11,159 nt of DNA from JACQAI01 sp035507915 (GTDB lineage: Bacteria > Pseudomonadota > Alphaproteobacteria > Elsterales > Elsteraceae), in NCBI GenBank assembly GCA_035507915.1, contig DATJNS010000123.1, forward strand, positions 1 to 11,159, given 5' to 3'. The translations under genes were made by a program, and so were the position numbers. This document shows positions 1 to 5,395 of this stretch, in pieces (the first letter of the stretch is position 1; each line of letters begins with the position of its first letter). The notes under the pieces were generated by a model. That model saw only the letters and a list, made by a program, of their open reading frames with translations. It made no database searches and was not told the DNA's origin.

Positions 1-873
1 CCGCCGCGTCCACCCGTGCCGCCGCCAACACCGGCGGCACCGATGCCGGTCGCAGCGTCGCCGGCCAAGCCGGCGCCGATTGCCGCGGTGCCTCCCGGCG
101 CCTCGGCGTCGGCGGGCGCAGCGATGGTCTCGCCGCCGGCACCCACGCCTGTCGCGCCGGCAGCGTCGCCGGCCGTTTCATCGGCGCCCGCCGCACCGCC
201 GCCGGCGGCGCCAATTGCCGTCGCACGGCCGGCGCCGGCAGCGCCAGCCAAGGCTCCGGACACGGTCGACAAGCCGGCGGCCAGCGAGCCGCCTGCGGCC
301 TCGACGACGGCCGGCACCGCGCCGGCGCCATCGCCGAGCGCGCCCGCTGGACCGGAGCAGATCGCCGCCGCCGCGCCGACCGCGGCCGACGTGGCGCCGA
401 CGACAGCCGCGCCGGCGGTGGAGCCGGCGGTCGCAGCGCCGCCGCCGCGCGACACCACGCCGGTCGGTCCGCCGCCGCCGCGTGCCGGCAAGACGTTTCT
501 ATGGCCGCTGCGCGGCCGCGTCATCGCGACGTTCGGCGAGCAGGACAGCGGCCTGCACAATGACGGGCTCAACATCGCGGCGCCGCGCGGCACGCCGATC
601 CGCGCCGCCGAGAACGGCGTCGTCGTCTATGCCGGCAACGAGATCCGCGGCTTCGGCAATCTCCTGCTGATCCGTCACGCCGGCGGCTACGTGACCGCCT
701 ACGCGCATGCCGAAACGCTCCTGGTCAAGCGCGGCGACACCGTGCATCGCGGCCAGGTGATCGCGCGCGTCGGCACGACCGGCAGCGTCAGCGAGCCGCA
801 ACTGCACTTCGAGATCCGCGAGGGCAGCCAGCCGGTCGATCCGCAGCGCTATCTCGGCAGCCCGAGCGCATAG
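1..873 (+). CDS. LytM/M23-domain envelope protein (NlpD/DipM-like), 5' partial
   Basis: This is the C-terminal 290 residues of a secreted peptidoglycan-associated protein; the frame is open through base 1, so the true start lies outside the window. Residues 1-160 are a low-complexity Ala/Pro linker. Residues about 161-285 form a LytM (M23 peptidase) fold, with the family signatures NLLLIRHAGGYVTAYAHA and EPQLHFEIREG. The first zinc motif is degraded: where active M23 enzymes have H-x-G-x-D, this protein reads N-D-G-L-N, with a His one position too early. The downstream YAHAE and LHFE histidines remain. E. coli NlpD and Caulobacter DipM are similarly degenerate and act by activating amidases or other wall hydrolases rather than by cutting, so the same role is inferred here. 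LysM repeats would be expected upstream but cannot be seen. The gene converges on the small lipoprotein gene. Confidence 0.85.
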   Translation, partial: PPRPPVPPPTPAAPMPVAASPAKPAPIAAVPPGASASAGAAMVSPPAPTPVAPAASPAVSSAPAAPPPAAPIAVARPAPAAPAKAPDTVDKPAASEPPAASTTAGTAPAPSPSAPAGPEQIAAAAPTAADVAPTTAAPAVEPAVAAPPPRDTTPVGPPPPRAGKTFLWPLRGRVIATFGEQDSGLHNDGLNIAAPRGTPIRAAENGVVVYAGNEIRGFGNLLLIRHAGGYVTAYAHAETLLVKRGDTVHRGQVIARVGTTGSVSEPQLHFEIREGSQPVDPQRYLGSPSA

Positions 874-988
874 CGCGGCGGGGCGAAGCCCGCGAGCGCC
901 AACCAAGGCACGCACGGCGGGTCTTGGCACGGGCTCGCGCGTCTGTTTCGCGCTCGCGGGCGCTGCGCGCCTTGCCGCGCGAGCAGGT
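874..988. repeat. Convergent intergenic region with 12-bp inverted repeat
   Basis: This gap separates the convergent LytM-protein and lipoprotein genes. It holds an exact 12-bp inverted repeat, GCCCGCGAGCGC at 888-899 and its complement at 950-961, with 50 bases between the arms. A smaller inverted pair, CCAAG at 903-907 and CTTGG at 923-927, sits inside. No T tract follows on either strand, so this is not a standard intrinsic terminator, although it could fold as a long 3' hairpin for either transcript. Confidence 0.5.
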
Positions 989-1180
989 TCAGCAGCGTAT
1001 CAGGACGTCGGTGTGAGGTGGCGCCGTCACGCCGCGCGCCGCAGCGAACGGCGGCGGCAGGTGATAGGCGACGCACTGTCCGTCGTCGTGGTCCTTCGCC
1101 GCGGTTTGCACGGCCGGGTCGGCGCACGCTGCGAGCAACAGCACCGACAGGCCGATCACGAGGCGTGTGGGGCATTCCAT
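989..1180 (-). CDS. Small putative lipoprotein, unknown function
   Basis: This is a 63-residue protein of no recognised family. The N-terminus looks like a type II signal peptide: an Arg at residue 6, a hydrophobic run (LVIGLSVLLLAA) and a lipobox, L-A-A-C, with the acceptor Cys near residue 19. The mature part would be only about 45 residues, ending in Ile-Arg-Cys. A purine-rich GAAGG touches the ATG directly, which is closer than a normal Shine-Dalgarno; the GTG at codon 8 would shorten the signal peptide but keep the lipobox. The gene lies 68 bases downstream of the DUF815 ATPase stop on the same strand and is probably read from the same transcript. The lipobox is what separates it from the many chance frames in this GC-rich DNA. 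It could still be spurious. Confidence 0.5.
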   Translation of the reverse strand: MECPTRLVIGLSVLLLAACADPAVQTAAKDHDDGQCVAYHLPPPFAAARGVTAPPHTDVLIRC

Positions 1181-1248
1181 CCTTCAGGCCCAAGCGACGG
1201 ACTAATCCGCTCGCTCAACGTGGCCGTGCGGTGGAAGTTCCCTTGCGC

Positions 1249-2118
1249 TCAGCCCAGCCGGCGGCCGAGCGCGCCGGCGAGGTCCTGGATGAACTGCCAG
1301 GCGACGCGACCGGAGCGTGCGCCGCGCGTGATCGACCATTCGTTGGCCCGGGCGTGCAGCTGCTCGGGCGGCAGGTCGAGCCCGTAGGCGCCGGCGTAGC
1401 CCTCGATCATGGCGAGGAAGGTCGCCTGGTCGCAGGCATGGAAGCCGAGCCACAGACCGAAGCGGTCCGACAGCGACACCTTCTCCTCGACCGCCTCGCC
1501 GGGGTTGATGGCGGTCGAGCGCTCGTTCTCGATCATGTCGCGCGACAGCAGATGGCGGCGGTTCGATGTGGCGTAGAAGATCACGTTGGCCGGCCGACCC
1601 TCGATGCCGCCCTCGAGCACTGCCTTGAGCGACTTGTAGCTCGTGTCGCTGGCGTCGAACGACAGGTCGTCGCAGAACAGGATGACGCGGCGCTCGACGC
1701 CGCGCAGCGCGTGGAGCAGCACCGGCAGCGACGCCAAGTCCTCGCGATGGATCTCGACCAGCGCCAGCGTCGCCTTGATCTCCGCGTTGACGGCGGCGTG
1801 GATCGCCTTGACGAGCGAGCTCTTGCCCATGCCGCGCGCGCCCCACAGCAGCGCATTGTTGGCCGGCAGCCCGGCGGCGAAGCGGCGGGTGTTCTCGAGC
1901 AGCACGTCGCGTTGGCGTTCGATGCCGGCGAGCAGCGACAAATCGACCCGGCTGACCTCGGCGACCGGCGTCAGGCGCTGGCCCTCGGCGTGCCATACGA
2001 ATGCGTCGGCGCCCGCGAGGTCGATGCGCGTCGGCGCCGGCGGCGCGAGGCGCTCGAGCGCATCGGCGATGCGGGCGAGCAGCTCGGGATCGAGAGCGGG
2101 CGGCGGGCGAGACGACAT
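1249..2118 (-). CDS. DUF815-family AAA+ ATPase
   Basis: This 289-residue P-loop ATPase is full length for the family. It has a Walker A motif GARGMGKSS at residues 93-101, a hydrophobic Walker B VILFCDD at 145-151, a sensor-1-like FYATSNRRHL around 181-190 with Asn186, and a candidate arginine finger in SDRFGLWLGF at 217-226. These match the DUF815 group, a conserved proteobacterial AAA+ family whose substrate is not established. It probably acts in the cytoplasm as a remodelling ATPase, which is inferred from the fold only. The ATG start gives an N-terminal helical segment (ALDPELLARIADALERL) before the core. The gene is divergent from yajC across a 180-base gap and is followed by the small lipoprotein gene. 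Confidence 0.88.
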   Translation of the reverse strand: MSSRPPPALDPELLARIADALERLAPPAPTRIDLAGADAFVWHAEGQRLTPVAEVSRVDLSLLAGIERQRDVLLENTRRFAAGLPANNALLWGARGMGKSSLVKAIHAAVNAEIKATLALVEIHREDLASLPVLLHALRGVERRVILFCDDLSFDASDTSYKSLKAVLEGGIEGRPANVIFYATSNRRHLLSRDMIENERSTAINPGEAVEEKVSLSDRFGLWLGFHACDQATFLAMIEGYAGAYGLDLPPEQLHARANEWSITRGARSGRVAWQFIQDLAGALGRRLG

Positions 2119-2188
2119 GACGCGCGCGACCTTACACGCCCGTCTCAGGCGCGGCCAAGGGTCCCGGCGCGGGCGCGCCGCACCCGGT

Positions 2189-2216
2189 TTGCATATCGGG
2201 GCGCGGTCGCTATAGT
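2189..2216 (+). promoter_or_regulatory. Probable sigma-70-type promoter of yajC
   Basis: TTGCAT at 2189-2194 and TATAGT at 2211-2216 are separated by 16 bases, close to the housekeeping consensus and unusually AT-containing for this region. Transcription would begin near 2223, giving a leader of about 75 bases before yajC and probably reading through the Mth938-like gene. The rest of the 2119-2298 gap shows no other clear signal. Confidence 0.6.
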
Positions 2217-2298
2217 CCGGGCCGCCCCGAGCCGGCCCGCGGCGCGACGATCGGACGTCGGTGGGCCCATCCCGACGCGAAGGAGATCCGCGGCCTTG

Positions 2299-2688
2299 AT
2301 GCTGATTTCACCGGCCTACGCCCAGGGCGCCCCCGGCGCTGGCGGCTTCGACCTGATGACGTTTGCGCCGCTGGTCGCGATCTTCGTCGTGTTCTACTTC
2401 CTGCTGATCCGGCCCCAGCAGAAAAAGGCCAAGCAGCACAAAGAGATGCTGGCGCAGGTGCGGCGTGGCGACCGGGTCGTGACGGGCGGCGGCATCATCG
2501 GCACGGTGACCGACGCGAAGGACGCCTCCGAGCTCCAGGTCGAGATCGCGAGCGGCGTCCGGGTGCGGGTGCTGCGCGCCACGGTCACGGACATTCTCGC
2601 CAAGACCGAGCCGCGCAGCAGCGACGACGCCGACGACAAGGCGGACAAGAAGCGCACGCCCGAGAAGGTCGGCGCCAAGGACGACTGA
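2299..2688 (+). CDS. yajC: Preprotein translocase accessory subunit YajC
   Basis: YajC is the small single-span inner-membrane protein that associates with SecD, SecF and YidC in Sec-dependent export. The 129-residue product has a short periplasmic N-terminus (MLISPAYAQG), one membrane span at residues 22-41 (LMTFAPLVAIFVVFYFLLIR) and then the family signature RPQQKKAKQHKEML. The soluble part follows with GDRVVTGGGIIGTV and a highly charged Asp/Lys tail. AAGGAG at 2280-2285 serves as ribosome binding site; the TTG at 2296 is a possible alternative start, but the ATG at 2299 is preferred. The frame is open far upstream, but that part overlaps the ATPase gene and lacks sensible protein character. 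Oddly, the next gene is the Mth938-like gene rather than secD. Confidence 0.95.
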   Translation: MLISPAYAQGAPGAGGFDLMTFAPLVAIFVVFYFLLIRPQQKKAKQHKEMLAQVRRGDRVVTGGGIIGTVTDAKDASELQVEIASGVRVRVLRATVTDILAKTEPRSSDDADDKADKKRTPEKVGAKDD

Positions 2689-2733
2689 TCGGGCGGTCCG
2701 GCTGCGGCCGCGCGCGTCCGCAGGGGAGAGCGC

Positions 2734-3108
2734 ATGGACGTCACGTCCGCCGTCCCGGAAGGCCGCCAATACATCGAGGGCTACGGCGCCGGCCGCTTTC
2801 GCGTCAGCGGCGTCGTCCATCAGGGCGCCGTCCTGGTGCTGCGCACGCGCACGCTCCCATGGCCGGTCGCGAGCTTGGCGGACGTGACGGCCGACAGTCT
2901 GGCGCCGGTGATCGAAGCGGGCGACGTCGCCGTGCTGCTGCTTGGCTGCGGCCCGCGGATGGCCATGGTGCCGGCGGCATTGCGCGATCGGCTGCGCGCC
3001 GCCGGCGTCGTGGTGGAGCCGATGGACACTGGCGGCGCCTGTCGAACCTACAACGTGCTGCTCGCCGAGGACCGTCTGGTGGCCGCCGCGCTGCTGCCGA
3101 TCGAGTAG
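2734..3108 (+). CDS. Mth938-like (DUF498/NDUFAF3-type) domain protein
   Basis: This 124-residue protein is the normal length for the Mth938-like/DUF498 family. Its features are the start of the domain IEGYGAGRFRVSGVVHQGAVLV (residues 14-35), the LPWPV segment (41-45), the strand-turn VAVLLLGCGPRM (66-77) and the C-terminal GVVVEPMDTGGACRTYNVLLAEDR (91-114). In mitochondria the family member NDUFAF3 is a complex I assembly factor; a bacterial counterpart role is inference. GGGGAGAG at 2723-2730 is a good ribosome binding site just before the ATG. The stop of yajC is 45 bases upstream on the same strand, which suggests one operon. Only 13 bases separate its stop from the convergent SOD stop, and no terminator is visible between them. 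Confidence 0.88.
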   Translation: MDVTSAVPEGRQYIEGYGAGRFRVSGVVHQGAVLVLRTRTLPWPVASLADVTADSLAPVIEAGDVAVLLLGCGPRMAMVPAALRDRLRAAGVVVEPMDTGGACRTYNVLLAEDRLVAAALLPIE

Positions 3109-3121
3109 CCGCCCGACCTCG

Positions 3122-3721
3122 TCAGGTCTTGGCGAGGTTCTCGGCGGCGAAGTCCCAGTTGACCAGGTGGTCGAGGAAGGTCTGGACGAAGTCGGCCCGC
3201 CGGTTCTGGTAGTCGAGATAGTAGGCGTGCTCCCACACGTCGCAGGTGAGCAACGCCTTCTGGCCGTGGACCAGGGGCAGGTCGGCGTTCGCCGTCTTGG
3301 CGATCTTGAGCTGGCCCTTCTCGGAGACCAGCCAGGCCCAGCCGCTGCCGAACTGGGTGACCGCGGCCTCCTTGAACTGCTCCTTGAAGCGGTCGAGGCC
3401 GCCGAATGACTGGTCGATCGCGGCCGCCACATTGCCGCTCGGCTTGCCGCCGCCCTGCGGCTTCATGCTGCGCCAGAAGAAGCTGTGGTTCCAATGCTGG
3501 GCGGCGTTGTTGAACAGCGCCGCCTGCTTCGCGTCCTTCGCGACCTCCATGATCAAGGCGTCGAGCGACAGCCTCGCCTTGGGTGAATCCGCGGTGAGCT
3601 TGTTCAACGTGTCGACGTAGGTCCGGTGATGCTTGCCGTGATGGAAATTCAGCGTCTGTTCCGAGACGTGCGGTTGCAGCGCGGTGGCGGCATAGGGCAA
3701 AGGCGGCAGTTCAAAGGCCAT
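3122..3721 (-). CDS. sodB: Superoxide dismutase, iron type
   Basis: SodB turns superoxide into oxygen and hydrogen peroxide in the cytoplasm. The 199-residue product matches the usual length, with the N-terminal opening FELPPLPYA. Expected metal ligands are His27 (in FHHGKHH), His79 (in HWNHSFFW), Asp161 and His165 (in DVWEHAYY). Gln75 in NNAAQHWNH occupies the position typical of the iron enzymes; MnSODs carry the equivalent Gln elsewhere, so Fe is favoured, though cambialism cannot be excluded. The ATG at 3721 is preferred over the TTG at 3733 because family members begin MAFELPPLPY; a TGGGGGTT stretch lies just upstream. The gene follows the PuuD-like gene on the same strand, with terminator-like hairpins between them. 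No clear promoter was found in the short leader. Confidence 0.95.
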   Translation of the reverse strand: MAFELPPLPYAATALQPHVSEQTLNFHHGKHHRTYVDTLNKLTADSPKARLSLDALIMEVAKDAKQAALFNNAAQHWNHSFFWRSMKPQGGGKPSGNVAAAIDQSFGGLDRFKEQFKEAAVTQFGSGWAWLVSEKGQLKIAKTANADLPLVHGQKALLTCDVWEHAYYLDYQNRRADFVQTFLDHLVNWDFAAENLAKT

Positions 3722-3743
3722 GGCAACCCCCAAAAATGACGTA

Positions 3744-3768
3744 GCCCTCCGGCCGGGCGCCGCAGGGC
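3744..3768 (-). promoter_or_regulatory. Hairpin with T run in the SOD leader
   Basis: On the minus strand GCCCT-G-CGGC pairs with GCCG-G-AGGGC around a 5-base loop, giving a 9-bp stem with one mismatch. A further GAC/GTC pair lies outside the stem. An ATTTTT run (3737-3732) follows immediately, just before the SOD ribosome binding site. It may be a second terminator, an attenuator or simply a leader hairpin. Confidence 0.35.
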
Positions 3769-3771
3769 GTC

Positions 3772-3803
3772 AAAAAGACAACGGAGGCACACAGGCCTCC
3801 GTT
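3772..3803 (-). terminator. Intrinsic terminator after the PuuD-like gene
   Basis: AACGGAGGC (3780-3788) and GCCTCCGTT (3795-3803) form a perfect 9-bp stem with a 6-base loop. On the minus strand it is followed by GTCTTTTTG, a standard intrinsic terminator layout for the upstream PuuD-like transcript. It lies between that gene and SOD, so SOD needs its own promoter or readthrough. Confidence 0.7.
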
Positions 3804-3828
3804 CTCGCAAATAGGGGTCGAGCGGCGA

Positions 3829-3858
3829 CGCGTCAGCCCGCCGCGGCGGACTGACGCG
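3829..3858. repeat. Near-perfect 30-base palindrome
   Basis: CGCGTCAG at 3829-3836 pairs with CTGACGCG at 3851-3858, and the GC core between them also pairs, leaving one mismatch in the arms. It begins 12 bases after the PuuD-like stop codon. It may stabilise the 3' end of that mRNA or assist the terminator beyond it; a protein-binding site is an alternative. Confidence 0.5.
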
Positions 3859-3870
3859 GCGCGCGCCGGC

Positions 3871-4458
3871 TCAGAAGATGTTCTGCGCCGCCACCATCAG
3901 GTAGAGCAACGGCACCGACAGCATGGTGTTGAAGCGCGAAGCCATGCCGGCCTTCTTGCCGGCCGCCGCGCGCTCGTCGGCGCTCGCCTCGACCAGCCCC
4001 AGCACCTTCTGCTGGTTCGGCCAGATGATGAACCAGACGTTGAACGCCATGATCAGGCCGAACCACATGCCGACGCCGATCGCGCGATCCTTCGGCACGC
4101 CGTCGAGCGCGCCGAGCGCCAGCGCATCGCCGATGTAGCCGTTGAGCCACGCCTCGATGAGGCCGGTGATCACGGTCGACAGCGCCGCCCAGCGGAACCA
4201 GAACAGCGCGGTCGGGGCGATGAACTTGGTGATCGCCGGACGTTGCTCGGCCGGGATCTTGGGCATCGACGGCGTCTGGACGAAGTTGAAGTACCAGAGC
4301 AGGCCGATCCACATCACGCCGCTGAGCACGTGCAACCAGCGGAAGAAGAACGACGCCCAGGCATGGTCGGGCGTGAACGCGCCCAGCAGGACCACCAGAA
4401 TGAGGGTGATGATCAGGCCGAGCAGGATGGTATGGCTTAGCTTGTTGAAGGGATTCAT
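3871..4458 (-). CDS. Stand-alone PuuD-type (Urate_ox_N) membrane protein
   Basis: This 195-residue integral membrane protein resembles the N-terminal membrane domain of urate hydroxylase PuuD. It has about five hydrophobic segments: residues 10-28, 36-60 (FFFRWLHVLSGVMWIGLLWY, containing His43), 80-105 (FWFRWAALSTVITGLIEAWL), 128-147 (ending in the family-like NVWFIIWPNQQKVL) and 179-195. Full-length PuuD proteins continue into more spans and a C-terminal cytochrome c domain; no CxxCH is present here. The start has a strong AGGTGGGGG upstream. Urate oxidation is therefore doubtful. A haem-linked or respiratory membrane role is only suggested by the neighbours SOD and ctaD. Automatic annotation would probably call it puuD, but a cautious name is better. 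Confidence 0.75.
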   Translation of the reverse strand: MNPFNKLSHTILLGLIITLILVVLLGAFTPDHAWASFFFRWLHVLSGVMWIGLLWYFNFVQTPSMPKIPAEQRPAITKFIAPTALFWFRWAALSTVITGLIEAWLNGYIGDALALGALDGVPKDRAIGVGMWFGLIMAFNVWFIIWPNQQKVLGLVEASADERAAAGKKAGMASRFNTMLSVPLLYLMVAAQNIF

Positions 4459-4489
4459 TGGACGCCCCCACCTAATTTTATTCGGATCG

Positions 4490-4520
4490 ATTATAGGGGG
4501 TCGCCGCGGATTTGATACAA
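4490..4520 (-). promoter_or_regulatory. Possible promoter of the PuuD-like gene
   Basis: The minus strand carries a perfect TATAAT (4495-4490) about 32 bases before the ATG of the PuuD-like gene. The best upstream partner is TTGTAT (4520-4515), at a long 19-base spacing, so the -35 assignment is weak. The exact -10 stands out in such GC-rich DNA. Confidence 0.45.
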
Positions 4521-4537
4521 GCCGGAGACGTTCCGGC
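4511..4537 (-). terminator. Possible terminator of the ctaD-DUF488 operon
   Basis: GCCGGA (4521-4526) and TCCGGC (4532-4537) form a 6-bp stem with a 5-base loop. On the minus strand the stem is followed by TTGTATCAAAT, a weak T-rich tract. It lies 17 bases past the stop of the last gene of the ctaD cluster. The tract overlaps the possible -35 of the next gene. Confidence 0.4.
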
Positions 4538-4554
4538 CTGCCGGCGCGGCGCGA

Positions 4555-4986
4555 TCAGGGTGTCGGGTGCGCGGCCTGCCGGCGGCGATGGGTGTCCAAG
4601 GCCCGATTCAGCGCGTCATGCAGCGCATCGTCGGCGATGCGGGGCAGGGTGGTCTCGAGCATCGCGATCAGCTCGGCGTCGAGCGCGCCCAGGTCGATCG
4701 GCGATGCCGTCGAATCGGGCGGCGCCACGAATCGAGGAGCGCCGCGGTCGGACGGGGCGGCCTGCCGGCGGGCGAGCTCGCCGTCGAGCACGGCGACGAG
4801 CCGCGCGAGCGCGTCGGCGTCGGGCGCTTCCCGGGCGCCCGCCGCGGCGAGCGCGGCATGCTCGCGCACGAGCAGCTCGGCCAGGAACCTAGCGACTTCG
4901 GCGTCGGTGAGGTAGCCAGCGTAGGCCGGGTCGACCTCGTCGAGAAAGCAGGCGGGTGTCCCGCCCGGCTCGTCGTCATCCGTCAT
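4555..4986 (-). CDS. Hypothetical protein, possibly DUF6306-related
   Basis: This 143-residue protein is of unknown function. The N-terminus (PACFLDEVDPAYAGYLTDAEV, then a helix rich in Leu, Ala and Glu) recalls proteins annotated as DUF6306, but this is from memory and is weak. It contains no membrane segment or signal peptide. The middle and C-terminus are helical, including LGALDAELIAMLETTLP. The ATG at 4986 lies within the end of the DUF488 gene, overlapping it by 11 bases, which suggests translational coupling. A start further upstream at 5022 would add an Arg-rich, unlikely extension. The tight overlap and the coding-like residue composition are the main support for a real gene. Confidence 0.7.
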   Translation of the reverse strand: MTDDDEPGGTPACFLDEVDPAYAGYLTDAEVARFLAELLVREHAALAAAGAREAPDADALARLVAVLDGELARRQAAPSDRGAPRFVAPPDSTASPIDLGALDAELIAMLETTLPRIADDALHDALNRALDTHRRRQAAHPTP

Positions 4987-5395
4987 CGCGCGATCTCGGC
5001 CGGGCGCGCGGGCGCGCACCACCCAGCATTTGCGTCAGCGCCAGGGCGTGATTGTGCGCGAGATCCTTGGCGGCGAACAGCAGTGTGACGCGCCGGGCAC
5101 GCACGAGCGCCTGTAACGCGGCGAACGCCGCGGGGTTGTCCTCGAGCTCGGCCGCGTAGCGGCGGCGGAACGCATCCCAGCGTGTCGGGTCGTGGCCGAA
5201 CCACCGGCGGAGCGCGCCCGAGGGGGCGACGTCCTTGAGCCAGAGATCGACGTGCGCATCCGCCTTGGCGAGGCCGCGGGGCCACAGCCGGTCGACCAGC
5301 ACGCGCAGGCCGTCGCGCGGCGCCGGCGGATCGTAGACGCGCTTGAGACCGATCGTACGTCCGGGCCCGGTCTTAGGCGACGTGCGGGACCTCAT
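4976..5395 (-). CDS. DUF488 family protein
   Basis: This 139-residue protein carries the hallmark DUF488 signatures: LKRVYDPP (17-24), RVLVDRLWPRG (31-41), WFGHDPTRWDAFRRRY (65-80) and TLLFAAKDLAHNHALAL (104-120). The biochemical role of the family is not established. Family members usually begin close to the LKRVYD strand; here the only available start codon is the ATG at 5395, inside the end of ctaD, giving a 23-base overlap and about 15 extra residues. No strong ribosome binding site precedes it, so translation is probably coupled to ctaD. Its own stop overlaps the next gene by 11 bases. Together the three genes look like one transcript. Confidence 0.85.
   Translation of the reverse strand: MRSRTSPKTGPGRTIGLKRVYDPPAPRDGLRVLVDRLWPRGLAKADAHVDLWLKDVAPSGALRRWFGHDPTRWDAFRRRYAAELEDNPAAFAALQALVRARRVTLLFAAKDLAHNHALALTQMLGGARPRARPRSRDDG

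Noticed and set aside
1..480. Apparent short tandem repeats of GCC/CCG codons
   Set aside because: They encode the Ala/Pro linker and have no regular unit length, so they are not a DNA repeat array or CRISPR.
80..670. Arg-rich open frame inside the LytM protein gene
   Set aside because: It is the +1 reading of an Ala/Pro-rich linker; such Arg-rich products are typical of GC-rich shadow frames.
1018..2298. Upstream extension of the yajC frame
   Set aside because: It overlaps the DUF815 ATPase on the other strand; YajC is full length from 2299 with a good ribosome binding site.
2308..3432. Minus-strand open frame of 374 codons
   Set aside because: It runs antisense to yajC and the Mth938-like gene and through sodB in another frame, with no recognisable motif.
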